From NCBI GenBank assembly GCA_944384155.1, contig CALWSG010000010.1:1-53346 (forward strand): a stretch of DNA of 53,346 nucleotides, read 5' to 3'. Both the position numbers and the translations under genes were made by a program. This DNA is from an uncultured Lachnospiraceae bacterium. Its GTDB lineage: Bacteria > Bacillota > Clostridia > Lachnospirales > Lachnospiraceae. Below, piece after piece: positions 1 through 8,172 of the stretch. The notes under the pieces were generated by a model. It worked only from the letters and a program-made list of their open reading frames with translations. It did no database searches and was not told where the DNA came from. Positions within the stretch are counted from its first letter, which is position 1; each line of letters starts with the position of its first letter.

Positions 1-1
1 A

Positions 2-298
2 TATATTATAGGATTTGCCGTTGGAGCCTTTGTGACAGGTGTGATTGCCCATAAGAGCAGCAAGCCCGGGTATCCCCGTCTTTTGACAGCAAACTTTGCC
101 GGTCTTGCCATTGTGTATATCTTTGGAATGATATACTACTATATGATTAGTGACTTTTATCTTGGAACACCTATAGGATTGTGGCCGTTGTTCTTATATT
201 GCTTTATACTGACTGTTCCGGGTGATATTCTGTTGTGTATTATAGGGGCAATTCTAGGGAAACGATTGATTCCCTTAATTAAAGCTGAAAGGATATAA
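2..298 (+). CDS. bioY: BioY-type biotin transporter S component (5' end outside window)
   Basis: This is the C-terminal part of a membrane biotin-uptake protein of the BioY family, the substrate-binding S component of an ECF transporter or a solo carrier. Reading in frame from base 2 gives YIIGFAVGAFVTG, the conserved BioY stretch, followed by hydrophobic segments and the late motif VPGDILLCIIGAILGKRL that closes BioY proteins. The GTG at 32 is only an internal codon; the true start lies before the window. The stop is 6 bases before bioB, so it is the leading visible gene of a bioY-bioB-bioD-bioA operon, which supports biotin as substrate. Confidence 0.88.
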   Translation, partial: YIIGFAVGAFVTGVIAHKSSKPGYPRLLTANFAGLAIVYIFGMIYYYMISDFYLGTPIGLWPLFLYCFILTVPGDILLCIIGAILGKRLIPLIKAERI

Positions 299-304
299 TG
301 AACT

Positions 305-1276
305 ATGATTGATGTGGAAACTTTAGGCAATGAGATTCTTGAAGGAAAATTGATTACAGGGCAGGAGGCAATGGAACTATATAATCAGCCTTTGGAAAAA
401 TTATGTCAGAAAGCTGATGAGCTTCGCAGGCATTTTTGCTCCAATGGATTTGATATTTGTACAATTATCAATGGGAAAAGCGGCAGGTGTTCCGAAAACT
501 GCCGTTTTTGTGCCCAGTCTGCCTATAATCATACAAATGCGGCAGAATATCCATTGCTGCCGGCGGAAGAAATTGTTGCACAGGCAAAATTAAACCATCA
601 ACAGGGAGTACTGCGTTATTCCATTGTTACCTCGGGAAAACGTTTGTCTGATGATGAAGTGGACAAGATGTGTGAGGTTGTAAGGAAAATCAGAGAAGAA
701 ACAGGGATTTCCGTGTGTATTTCCTTTGGTCTGCTGAATGAAGGGCAATATAGAAAATTAAAGAAGGCAGGGGTAGCAAGAGTACATAATAATCTGGAAA
801 CCTCACGCAGGAATTTTCCAAACATCTGTACCACCCATACCTTTGATGATAAGATAAATGCTATACGTGCAGCCCAGGCAGCCGGTCTTTCGGTGTGCAG
901 CGGAGGAATTATGGGGCTTGGAGAAGCACCGGAGGACAGAATAGATATGGCACTGACACTTAGGGAGCTTGGAATTAAAAGTATTCCCGTAAATATGCTT
1001 AATCCCATTCCCGGAACCCCGATGGGACAAAATAAAAGGCTGACCCTAGAGGATATGCGTCGTATTGTGGCTGTATACCGATTTATCCTTCCTGATGCCT
1101 CCATACGGCTTGCAGGAGGACGAGGGCTGCTTGAGGATAAAGGGAGAAGCTGCTTTATTTCCGGAGCAAATGCGGCAATATCAGGTGATATGCTGACAAC
1201 GGCAGGGATAACTGTTGATACGGATATGATGCTGTTAAAAGAACTTGGCTATGAGGTGAGGTATTGCAATGAGTAA
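305..1276 (+). CDS. bioB: Biotin synthase, radical SAM enzyme
   Basis: BioB inserts sulfur into dethiobiotin to give biotin, using a SAM-binding [4Fe-4S] cluster and a sacrificial [2Fe-2S] cluster. The radical-SAM motif C62-x3-C66-x2-C69 is visible in GRCSENCRFCAQ, and the family motifs SGGIMGLGE and IPVNMLNPIPGTP follow. At 323 residues it is of normal length. The ATG is preceded by GAAAGGAT. It overlaps bioD by 8 bases, indicating translational coupling. Arginine codons are about half CGN (11 of 23 by hand count), unlike later genes in the window, which use almost only AGA/AGG; this may reflect a different origin of the operon. Confidence 0.96.
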   Translation: MIDVETLGNEILEGKLITGQEAMELYNQPLEKLCQKADELRRHFCSNGFDICTIINGKSGRCSENCRFCAQSAYNHTNAAEYPLLPAEEIVAQAKLNHQQGVLRYSIVTSGKRLSDDEVDKMCEVVRKIREETGISVCISFGLLNEGQYRKLKKAGVARVHNNLETSRRNFPNICTTHTFDDKINAIRAAQAAGLSVCSGGIMGLGEAPEDRIDMALTLRELGIKSIPVNMLNPIPGTPMGQNKRLTLEDMRRIVAVYRFILPDASIRLAGGRGLLEDKGRSCFISGANAAISGDMLTTAGITVDTDMMLLKELGYEVRYCNE

Positions 1277-1952
1277 AAAATTGTTTATCACAGGAACAGG
1301 AACTGATATAGGAAAAACCTTTGTGTCAGGTCTGATTTTGAAAAAGCTGAGACAAAACGGTGTACATTCAGCATACTACAAGGCTGCCATGAGTGGAAAT
1401 CACAGGAGACCTGATGGAAGCCTGATTCCGGGAGATGCGATGTATGTGAAGGAGATTTCAGGGATTGAACAACCTTTGGAAGAAATGTGTCCATATGTAT
1501 ATGAGCATGCCGTTTCTCCTCATTTGGCATCCGTGCTGGAAGGAAATCCTGTCAGTCGGGACTGGGTCCTTGAAAAATTCAGGGTGGTCTGTGAGAAATA
1601 TGAGTATGTTACTATGGAGGGCTCAGGCGGTATTCTGTGTCCAATTTGTTTTAAACAGGAAAAAATCTGGCTTCAGGATATTATTAAGGCATGTGGGTTA
1701 AGCTGTCTCATGGTTGCAGATGCCGGGCTTGGAACTATCAATAACGTAGGACTGACGGCCTTTTATATGAAAAAAAATAATATTCCGCTAAAGGGAATTA
1801 TATTCAATCATTTCCAGCCTGAAAATATGCTGCATGAAGATAACTTGAAAATGTGTGAATATTTAACAGGCACAAAGGTTGTTGCATGCGTCAAAGATGG
1901 TGATACGGAGTTGGATATCTCCACTGAGCTGTTGAAATCATTATATGATTAG
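1269..1952 (+). CDS. bioD: Dethiobiotin synthetase
   Basis: BioD is the ATP-dependent carboxylase that closes the ureido ring of 7,8-diaminopelargonic acid to form dethiobiotin. The P-loop GTGTDIGKT lies at residues 9-17, followed by YYKAAMSG (the conserved substrate-contacting Lys region) and MEGSGGILCP, matching the family's EGAGG-type motif. The length of 227 residues is typical. The start lies inside the end of bioB (8-base overlap) and the stop is 13 bases before bioA, so the three enzymes are one transcription unit. Confidence 0.95.
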   Translation: MSKKLFITGTGTDIGKTFVSGLILKKLRQNGVHSAYYKAAMSGNHRRPDGSLIPGDAMYVKEISGIEQPLEEMCPYVYEHAVSPHLASVLEGNPVSRDWVLEKFRVVCEKYEYVTMEGSGGILCPICFKQEKIWLQDIIKACGLSCLMVADAGLGTINNVGLTAFYMKKNNIPLKGIIFNHFQPENMLHEDNLKMCEYLTGTKVVACVKDGDTELDISTELLKSLYD

Positions 1953-1965
1953 GGGGAATTAAACT

Positions 1966-3162
1966 ATGATTTGGTATCCATATGAACAAATGAAGACAAT
2001 GAAAGCACCATATAAAATAGTGGATGCTAATGGCGTTTATTTATATACCAAAGACAGTAAGCTGATTGATTCTGTATCCTCATGGTGGAGCGTTATTCAT
2101 GGCTATAAGCATCCTGAGCTTAATCAGGCAATTATTTCACAGGCAGAAAAGTTTGCACATGTGATGCTTGGTGGTCTGACCCACGAACCGGTACAGAAGC
2201 TTTCGGAAAAGCTGCAAAGCTGGCTGCCCGGAGATTTAGATTATTGTTTTTTTTCCGATTCGGGAAGCGTGGCTGTGGAAGTTGCACTTAAAATGGCTCT
2301 CCAATATTTTATGAATCGTGGAGAAGAACAGCGTACCATGATTCTTGCTTTAGAGCATGCTTATCACGGAGACACCTTTAAAACCATGGAAGCAGGTGAT
2401 GATGAAGATTATCACTTTGTTTTAAAAGCATACGGTCCAAGCAGGTATGTGGTGCATATACCCACCAATATAGAAGCTTTAGAGAAAGCTTTCATGAAAT
2501 ACCATCATCGTTTAAACTGCTTTATTGTGGAGCCGCTTCTGCAAGGTGCCGGAGGAATGCGGATGTACGACGTATCATTTCTGAAGAAAGCAAGAGAGCT
2601 TTGTGACCGGTACGGTGTACTGTTAATTTTTGATGAGGTTGCAACGGGATTTGGCCGCACAGGAAATCGTTTTGCTGCTGATTTGGTTCTTCCGGATATT
2701 TTGGTGTTAGGCAAGGCACTTACGGGAGGGTACATTGGTCATGGGGTAACAGTAGCAAATAGAAAGGTATACGAGGGCTTTTATGATGACAATCCGGAAC
2801 ATGCTCTGATGCATGGACCTACGTTTATGGGCAATGCACTGGCATGCAGTGTGGCACTGAAATCCATTGAGCTTTTTGAAAAACATGATTATATGTCCAA
2901 AATCCGCAGGATTGAAGAGATTACCCGTCGTGAAATGAAGGACCTTTCAGATTACCGAATTAAGGAAATCAGAATTATGGGAGGATGTGTCTGCATAGAA
3001 GTAAAAGATTCTGCTTCGCTGAAGGGATATCAGCAGTTTGCCTATGAAAGGGGTGTATTTAGCAGACCATTTTTAAAATATTTATATGCTATGGTGCCTT
3101 ATGTGATAAAAGAGGAGGAATTAGTAAAAGTGTTGGATACAATGAAAGAGTGGTTTAATTAA
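1966..3162 (+). CDS. bioA: Adenosylmethionine-8-amino-7-oxononanoate aminotransferase
   Basis: BioA is the PLP enzyme that transfers an amino group from SAM to KAPA, giving DAPA, the substrate of BioD. It shows the N-terminal WYPY motif, SSWWSVIHGY with W40-W41, FSDSGSVAVEVALKMA, the PLP-binding IFDEVATGFGRTG, and the Schiff-base lysine K250 in LGKALTGG. At 398 residues it is a little shorter than the E. coli enzyme. A strong AGGGGGA precedes the ATG. It is the last gene of the biotin operon. No bioF (KAPA synthase) or pimelate gene accompanies it. Arginine codons are mostly CGN (11 of 18 by hand count). Confidence 0.95.
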   Translation: MIWYPYEQMKTMKAPYKIVDANGVYLYTKDSKLIDSVSSWWSVIHGYKHPELNQAIISQAEKFAHVMLGGLTHEPVQKLSEKLQSWLPGDLDYCFFSDSGSVAVEVALKMALQYFMNRGEEQRTMILALEHAYHGDTFKTMEAGDDEDYHFVLKAYGPSRYVVHIPTNIEALEKAFMKYHHRLNCFIVEPLLQGAGGMRMYDVSFLKKARELCDRYGVLLIFDEVATGFGRTGNRFAADLVLPDILVLGKALTGGYIGHGVTVANRKVYEGFYDDNPEHALMHGPTFMGNALACSVALKSIELFEKHDYMSKIRRIEEITRREMKDLSDYRIKEIRIMGGCVCIEVKDSASLKGYQQFAYERGVFSRPFLKYLYAMVPYVIKEEELVKVLDTMKEWFN

Positions 3163-3220
3163 ACAGCCTATTTTGTCATGTTTAGCATTACAGGAACTGT
3201 ATATGCCATACCTTGTGACA

Positions 3221-3266
3221 GTTAAATGTTGCACAAAATTGCCAAAGCAATTTTGTGCAATTTAAC
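3221..3266. repeat. Long perfect hairpin between convergent genes
   Basis: TTGCACAAAATTGC and GCAATTTTGTGCAA form a perfect 14-bp stem around the loop CAAA. GTTAAA and TTTAAC extend it after a 2-base bulge. It lies between bioA and the convergent gene at 3289-3885 and has no T-run on either side, so it may be a 3' stabilising or bidirectional processing hairpin rather than the terminator itself. Confidence 0.7.
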
Positions 3267-3290
3267 AATGCTGCCTTCACAGCATTTTTT
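3267..3290 (+). terminator. Intrinsic terminator of the biotin operon
   Basis: AATGCTG and CAGCATT form a 7-bp stem with a 6-base loop, followed directly by a run of T. It lies just after the longer hairpin and overlaps the last bases of the convergent gene. The stem is short, so strength is uncertain. Confidence 0.55.
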
Positions 3291-3885
3291 AACGCAAAAG
3301 CTGTATCTCAAATGCCGTGGTTTGAGGAGGGATGCTTGCAGTCATAAATGAAGCATGACGTATCCTTACCCTCATACCTATAGTAAGCCTTGTAAAGTTA
3401 ATTCGTCTTCCAAACCAATCTAAAATAACAGTGTCAGATGAAGTGTTAAACTGTATGATTGATGACAGATTACCGTCACTGATAGTTGTTATGGAACGTG
3501 TATTATTATTCTTGCTTATAATTCGTCCTACAGTAATATTATCAGAGGATGGACGTCTTATTACACGAATGGTAAATGCCTGTGATTGAGGAGGCATACT
3601 TCTTGTCATCAATGATGATATGGAGGCATTTATAATCATTCCCTCCCGTAAATCCGTGACAGGTATAACATTTCCGCCTTCATCTGTGATTAGTGTATCT
3701 CTGTTTACAATAAGAACAACAGTCTGCTCATTATTTTCACACCTTAAGCATTCGCCATATGATACGGTAACAAAGGCAGAACCCCTGTCAGGAGCAATAT
3801 TCTGAATTATTCCGCCGAAAATATCAATAACAACATTATTATTGTTTATCCGAGAATTAGATACCTGATTATTAAAATTATTCAT
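3289..3885 (-). CDS. Hypothetical protein with two tandem copies of one domain
   Basis: I do not recognise a characterised family. The 198-residue protein has an Asn-rich start and then two copies of a roughly 85-residue domain, about 19-111 and 116-198. Both copies end in the same pattern: GM, then MT 11 residues later, then PPQ, then AF and an aliphatic/arginine tail (GM at 82 and 170, PPQ at 98 and 187). Regular alternation of hydrophobic residues suggests beta-barrel domains. There is no signal peptide or membrane segment. The reverse-strand start is preceded by AGCAGG. It converges on bioA and diverges from the DUF3783 gene. Confidence 0.75.
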   Translation of the reverse strand: MNNFNNQVSNSRINNNNVVIDIFGGIIQNIAPDRGSAFVTVSYGECLRCENNEQTVVLIVNRDTLITDEGGNVIPVTDLREGMIINASISSLMTRSMPPQSQAFTIRVIRRPSSDNITVGRIISKNNNTRSITTISDGNLSSIIQFNTSSDTVILDWFGRRINFTRLTIGMRVRIRHASFMTASIPPQTTAFEIQLLR

Positions 3886-3954
3886 AAATTACCTGCTGTG
3901 ATTTTATCAATATTTTCTTTATATTATATGCAGTAATTGGTAAAAGGCTAATAA

Positions 3955-3983
3955 TTGAAAAAGAAATATAATTATAATATACT
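3955..3983 (+). promoter_or_regulatory. Candidate sigma-A promoter for the DUF3783-nitroreductase pair
   Basis: TTGAAA, a 17-base spacer and TATACT lie about 30 bases before the ATG at 4016, in a very AT-rich stretch. The same interval must also hold the promoter of the divergent gene at 3289-3885. Confidence 0.45.
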
Positions 3984-4015
3984 ATATTTATCAGAATGAA
4001 AGGAATACGTATAGT

Positions 4016-4414
4016 ATGAACAAAAAAACACAGGGAAATGGAGCCGTTGTTATGCTTTACATCGGTAATATCAAAAAGGAAAAAAAGATAGCTGCATTTC
4101 TAAGGGAAAAGGGGTTAAATATAAGATATATTAAGCAGGGGGATATAAATAAGCCTCTTAACATAATATTGGGAAATGCAGGTAAGTCAGGACACTTAAA
4201 GATGGAAGAAAAGTCTCCATTAAATTATAAGCTGCCGGAGATTATTATATTTTCAGGACTTTCACAGGAGGAGCTTTATAAGCTTTTAGATGAATATAAG
4301 GATTCAGGGCTTGAGCCTGTGGAACTAAAGGCGGTTATAACACCTGTAAATATTACATGGTCTTTATACAGGCTTATATTAGAGCTGGAGAGAGAAAGGG
4401 AGGAGTTTAAATGA
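4016..4414 (+). CDS. DUF3783 domain-containing protein
   Basis: A 132-residue soluble protein of unknown function. The C-terminal half, about residues 75-130 (PEIIIFSGLSQEELYKLLDE onward, then AVITPVNITWSLYRLILEL), matches my recollection of DUF3783, small clostridial proteins with a conserved TP-N-W-L pattern. The N-terminal half (MLYIGNIKKEKKIAAFLREK) resembles a Rossmann-like beta-alpha start. GAAAGGA precedes the ATG at a usable distance; an internal ATG at 4049 is a weaker alternative. A nitroreductase gene follows 72 bases downstream on the same strand. Confidence 0.75.
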   Translation: MNKKTQGNGAVVMLYIGNIKKEKKIAAFLREKGLNIRYIKQGDINKPLNIILGNAGKSGHLKMEEKSPLNYKLPEIIIFSGLSQEELYKLLDEYKDSGLEPVELKAVITPVNITWSLYRLILELEREREEFK

Positions 4415-4486
4415 GAATTAGGGTGATTGAAAATACTGTATAATATTATTTGTTCCGCATATGAAGGCGGAGGAAAGGAGATTTAT

Positions 4487-5005
4487 ATGAATGAAACCTT
4501 AAAGACGCTAAAGACAAGAAGAAGTATAAGAAGCTATAAGAGCCAACAGATTCCAAAGGACATACTGGAGGAAATATTAAATGCAGGTATGTATGCACCT
4601 ACAGGTATGGGAATGCAGTCTCCCATAATGATAGCAGTTCAAAAGCCTGAGCAGGTAAAGCTGCTGTCAAGATTAAATGCACAGGTAATGGGTACATCAA
4701 ATGACCCTTTTTACGGAGCACCTACGGTTATAGTGGTTCTGGCAGATAAGGAGCGTTCAACATATGTGGAGGATGGAAGCCTTGTTATGGGGAATCTTAT
4801 GAATGCAGCAGCGTCTCTTGGAATAGGCTCATGCTGGATTCACAGGGCGAGAGAAATGTTTGAGAGCAGTGAAGGCAAGGAGTTTTTAAGAAGTCTTGGA
4901 GTAGACCCTGAAAGATATGCAGGCATAGGAAACTGTATACTTGGTTACGGTTCAGAGCCGGGAAAGGATAAACCGAGAAAAGATAATTATGTGATATGGG
5001 CGTAA
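4487..5005 (+). CDS. Nitroreductase-family FMN oxidoreductase
   Basis: A small (172 residues) NAD(P)H- and FMN-dependent reductase of the nitroreductase fold, usually a homodimer acting on nitro compounds, quinones or flavins; the substrate cannot be told from sequence. It shows the N-terminal TRRSIRSYKSQQIP motif, which in the family binds FMN phosphate, then NAGMYAPTGMGMQSP, APTVIVVL and the late AAASLGIGSCWI motif. I start at ATG 4487 because GGAAAGGAG ends six bases upstream; a longer reading from TTG 4427 lacks both a ribosome site and homology. A strong terminator follows. Confidence 0.9.
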   Translation: MNETLKTLKTRRSIRSYKSQQIPKDILEEILNAGMYAPTGMGMQSPIMIAVQKPEQVKLLSRLNAQVMGTSNDPFYGAPTVIVVLADKERSTYVEDGSLVMGNLMNAAASLGIGSCWIHRAREMFESSEGKEFLRSLGVDPERYAGIGNCILGYGSEPGKDKPRKDNYVIWA

Positions 5006-5018
5006 TCATATAGTGGAG

Positions 5019-5057
5019 ACGGCTGCCACCCGGACTATATCAGTGGCAGCCGTTTGT
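5019..5057 (+). terminator. Strong intrinsic terminator after the nitroreductase
   Basis: ACGGCTGCCAC and GTGGCAGCCGT form a perfect 11-bp GC-rich stem (5019-5029 with 5043-5053), followed by TTGTT. It separates this unit from the convergent GH120 gene. Confidence 0.85.
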
Positions 5058-5071
5058 TATATTACAGTTTT

Positions 5072-7030
5072 TTATTCTTTTATATTTTCTTTCCACACCT
5101 TAATTAAATTGCAGCCGTTTTTAAGATTTTCAATAGGTCCGGGAAACGGACATAAGCTGCGTGGATTTCCAAGATAGTCCTTATTAAAGATAATAGGAGT
5201 TCCGTCAGGATTTTCAAAAGGCTCTTCAACAATACGGGGATAGCCTAAGGTCTTGGTATCTATAATTATACATGGAATATTTATGGAGTCCTTGTCTAAA
5301 TTGATTTCAAGGTAAGTCACTCCATCTTTTTCGTATACTCTTGCATTTGGATTACTTTCGTCAATGTATTTATTATTTTCCTTGCTAAAAGCCGAGGCAT
5401 TGTTAAAATAGCAGTTGCAGTCTATATATGCAGGCTGCCTTACGGCTTCAAACATTTCCACATCACCTATTCCCTGCTCTCGTACGCTGTTTGAATATTC
5501 TTCCATGGAAGTTGTGGAATCGTTATAGCCGCTTGTGCCGTGATGGGGAATGGTGTGGTCATTTATCAGGTTTCCGTCTCCCACGAATATATTCTGATAA
5601 AATCTGTCATCACCGCTATATACAAATGTAGTTCCTGCTACGTCTGTAGAATGAGGAAAATGATAAGGTGTGGCACGGTTAAGTACGGCACTGCGTCTTA
5701 TAATACCGCAGAAAAGATTGTGAATATATGCTCCTCCCTGTGCCACATTTTCAAGATTGTACCCGGAGGCAAAAATATTATTGTCTATAATATGAGGACC
5801 GTGGGTTACCTCTATCATAAGGTCACGGTTATTGGCATAGTAAAGGTTTCTGCTGATTCTTGTCCCCTGTGCCTGCCAGTCAAGCCATGTACCCAAGGTA
5901 CAATGGTGTATATTATTTTCATAAATCTGCACATCAATGGCAGCGTGTAGCTTTATTCCGGCAATCTCCCAGCCGAAAAATTCATGCTTGATACCTATAT
6001 TGTAAATATGGTTTCCGTAAATACTGCTGAAAATACAGCCCATATGTCCCACAATTCCGTTTTGTCCGCAGTCGTATATCTTGTTGTTTCGTATAATATG
6101 AGAGCCTATATTTTCCTTGTCCCATCCGATTTGCTTTCCTCTAAAGACAGCCTCCATCTGATATTGATATCCCGGCTTTGTCTTATATTTTGATGAAAGA
6201 TTGTGACCTGTTGAAATTTCTTTTCCAATGCTTATTCCGCTGCATTTGGCATCATGGATAATATTATCCTCGATAATCCAGCCTCTGCTCCAGTGAGCAC
6301 CTATAAGTCCCGGCTGTTCTGCTGTTGGAGGAGCCCATGGACATGCTGCCTGAGCCATTTCAAAGCCCTTTACAATAATATAATTAATACCTGCTTTATC
6401 AGGGTAAAAGCAGCATTTTCTTACGTTAATTTCTACATATTCCTCATTTGGGTTGCTGCCCTGAAAATTACCGTAAATAACAGTGTTTTTATTATCAACC
6501 TCTGCATACCAAAGGTACAGTGTATCTTCAGGATATAATATAAGTTCTGAATCTATAAGCCATGGAGGATTGGCACCCTTGGTTCGTATTTTTGGATTTT
6601 GTACCTCGTCCAAAGATTTTGCCTCATAAAAGGACTTGCCGTTTAGGTACACATCACCTGCGTGTAGCCGGCGGTCAGAGGGATATTCAAGCCAATCACC
6701 CCATATTTCCTCAGCATAAGGATTATAATCTCCGAATATTTCATTGGGTATAACGGCTTTCCACACGCTGTCCTTAACCTGAGTCCAAGTGTTTATATGC
6801 TCGGAGCCTTTTATAACTGCTTTTTCACCCGGGGCTGCCATATATGTAACGGGCTTTAAGGTACTTAAGCCGCCGTTCATGGGTTTAACCCATTCTCTGT
6901 ATACACCCTGATGTACAATAACAGTGTCCCCTGCCTCTGCAGCCTTTGCGGCTCTTGAGATAGTAAGAAAGGGCATTAATGCAGAGCCGTCATATAAATC
7001 ATTTCCGTTTTTTGCTACATGGTATTCCAT
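5072..7030 (-). CDS. GH120 beta-xylosidase, intracellular, parallel beta-helix
   Basis: A 652-residue enzyme closely resembling, from memory, Thermoanaerobacterium XylC, the founding GH120 beta-xylosidase: MEYHVAKNG at the start, GDTVIVHQGVYREWVKP, PWAPPTAEQPGLIG, WIIEDNIIHDAKCSGISIGK and AGIKLHAAIDVQIYENNIH. The known catalytic pair (Asp nucleophile, Glu acid/base) corresponds to D384 in TWLDWQAQGT and E407 in MIEVTHGP. There is no signal peptide, so it should cleave imported xylo-oligosaccharides in the cytoplasm. AGGAGA precedes the start. It diverges from an AraC regulator at 7267, with repeated operator-like sites between them, which points to induction by a xylan-derived sugar. Confidence 0.92.
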   Translation of the reverse strand: MEYHVAKNGNDLYDGSALMPFLTISRAAKAAEAGDTVIVHQGVYREWVKPMNGGLSTLKPVTYMAAPGEKAVIKGSEHINTWTQVKDSVWKAVIPNEIFGDYNPYAEEIWGDWLEYPSDRRLHAGDVYLNGKSFYEAKSLDEVQNPKIRTKGANPPWLIDSELILYPEDTLYLWYAEVDNKNTVIYGNFQGSNPNEEYVEINVRKCCFYPDKAGINYIIVKGFEMAQAACPWAPPTAEQPGLIGAHWSRGWIIEDNIIHDAKCSGISIGKEISTGHNLSSKYKTKPGYQYQMEAVFRGKQIGWDKENIGSHIIRNNKIYDCGQNGIVGHMGCIFSSIYGNHIYNIGIKHEFFGWEIAGIKLHAAIDVQIYENNIHHCTLGTWLDWQAQGTRISRNLYYANNRDLMIEVTHGPHIIDNNIFASGYNLENVAQGGAYIHNLFCGIIRRSAVLNRATPYHFPHSTDVAGTTFVYSGDDRFYQNIFVGDGNLINDHTIPHHGTSGYNDSTTSMEEYSNSVREQGIGDVEMFEAVRQPAYIDCNCYFNNASAFSKENNKYIDESNPNARVYEKDGVTYLEINLDKDSINIPCIIIDTKTLGYPRIVEEPFENPDGTPIIFNKDYLGNPRSLCPFPGPIENLKNGCNLIKVWKENIKE

Positions 7031-7112
7031 AGTTAAACAAATCTCCTTTTTCTGTATTTATAAAAGTCAGTGTACTGTTACTATAAAAGTACCATAAATC
7101 ATGAGATTTAAC

Positions 7113-7140
7113 TTTACAATTATTGCTGGTTAATTGTAAA
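7113..7140. promoter_or_regulatory. Palindromic operator-like site between GH120 and AraC genes
   Basis: TTTACAATTA and TAATTGTAAA are perfect 10-base inverted repeats separated by 8 bases. The site lies in the 236-bp divergent control region, about 80-110 bases before the GH120 start, a usual location for a regulator site. Confidence 0.5.
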
Positions 7141-7145
7141 GAATT

Positions 7146-7175
7146 GCTTTGAAATATAAGGCTTTGAAATATAAG
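7146..7175. repeat. Perfect 15-bp tandem duplication in the divergent control region
   Basis: GCTTTGAAATATAAG occurs twice back to back. It sits just beyond the palindrome at 7113-7140. AraC-family regulators commonly bind direct repeats, so it may be the site of the regulator at 7267-8154, although 15-bp spacing is not a whole number of helical turns. Confidence 0.6.
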
Positions 7176-7266
7176 TAATAAAATATATTGAAGCCTTTTA
7201 TGGAAAATGATATTATTAAAACAGCATTTATCGTGAATTTTGAGAAAGGAAAAGGATAGAAAATAA

Positions 7267-8154
7267 ATGATAGAAAATTTAGACGGAATATATGAAACAG
7301 TGCGGTTTGGAGAGAACCTTAAAATAAGAATTTCATATCTTGAAACCCATGAGGATTTTCCCAGCCACTGGCATATTCCACTTGAGATATTAAGATGCAG
7401 GGAAAATTGGTATAAGGTGCAGACGCCGGATGAGGAATATATGATGAGTGAGGGTGACATTGCCCTTATAAGACCGGGAACAATACACGCATTATTCTCA
7501 CCTGATGAAGGAAAAAGAAACGTATATCTGGCAGATGTTACAATGTTTTATAATATTGCAGATGTGGAAACAGTCATGTCGCTGCTGCCACCTGTGACCA
7601 TTATAAGAGGGAAAAATAATAATGACTTTTACAATGAGATAAAAGGAATACTTTTGGATATGGAAAAAGAATATAATAACCACGGAGTATTTTATGAAGC
7701 CATGATATATTCTCTGCTTTTGAAAATGCTTACCTGTATAGGAAGGCATATGAATATGGACGGAGCAGGAAAAGGAAATAAGGCAGTTATGGGAAGGTAT
7801 GGCGAGAGAATGATGAAGGCATGCAGTTTTATTAATGAAAACTGTACGGAAAACATAACTCTTGACCAGGCAGCAGATATAGCAGGATTTAGTAAATATC
7901 ATTTTACAAGACTGTTTAAGGAATTTACAGGGAAGAATTTTTATAAATATCTCAGTCAGAAAAGGATAGCATATGCAGAGCAGCTTTTGGCTAATCCCGA
8001 CTATTCCGTAACTGATGTGGCAATGCACTCAGGCTTTGCAAGCTCCGGGGCATTTATAAGAATGTTTAAGCAGATAAAGGGATATACTCCTACAGCTTTT
8101 AGGGAAATGTACAGCACGGCACTTCCCGGCAGTAAATATTACGGCGGAGTGTAA
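7267..8154 (+). CDS. AraC-family regulator, probably of the GH120 xylosidase
   Basis: A 295-residue transcription factor with an N-terminal cupin sugar-sensing domain (HEDFPSHWHIPLEILR, then EGDIALIRPGTIH) and a C-terminal AraC double helix-turn-helix at about 190-290. The first helix pair is NITLDQAADIAGFSKYHFTR; the second contains VTDVAMHSGFASSGAFIRMF and ends with the typical GYTPTAFR. AAAGGAAAAGGAT precedes the ATG. It is transcribed away from the GH120 gene, the usual arrangement for a local sugar-responsive activator. The inducer is inferred, not seen. Confidence 0.92.
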   Translation: MIENLDGIYETVRFGENLKIRISYLETHEDFPSHWHIPLEILRCRENWYKVQTPDEEYMMSEGDIALIRPGTIHALFSPDEGKRNVYLADVTMFYNIADVETVMSLLPPVTIIRGKNNNDFYNEIKGILLDMEKEYNNHGVFYEAMIYSLLLKMLTCIGRHMNMDGAGKGNKAVMGRYGERMMKACSFINENCTENITLDQAADIAGFSKYHFTRLFKEFTGKNFYKYLSQKRIAYAEQLLANPDYSVTDVAMHSGFASSGAFIRMFKQIKGYTPTAFREMYSTALPGSKYYGGV

Positions 8155-8172
8155 ATAGAATATTTATAGAGA

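Noticed and set aside
32..298. GTG start at 32 as the true start of the first gene
   Set aside because: The reading frame is open to the window edge and the preceding residues YIIGFAVGAF are conserved in BioY, so the GTG is internal.
616..1104. Reverse-strand 162-residue frame inside bioB
   Set aside because: Opposite-strand shadow of a gene with all BioB motifs.
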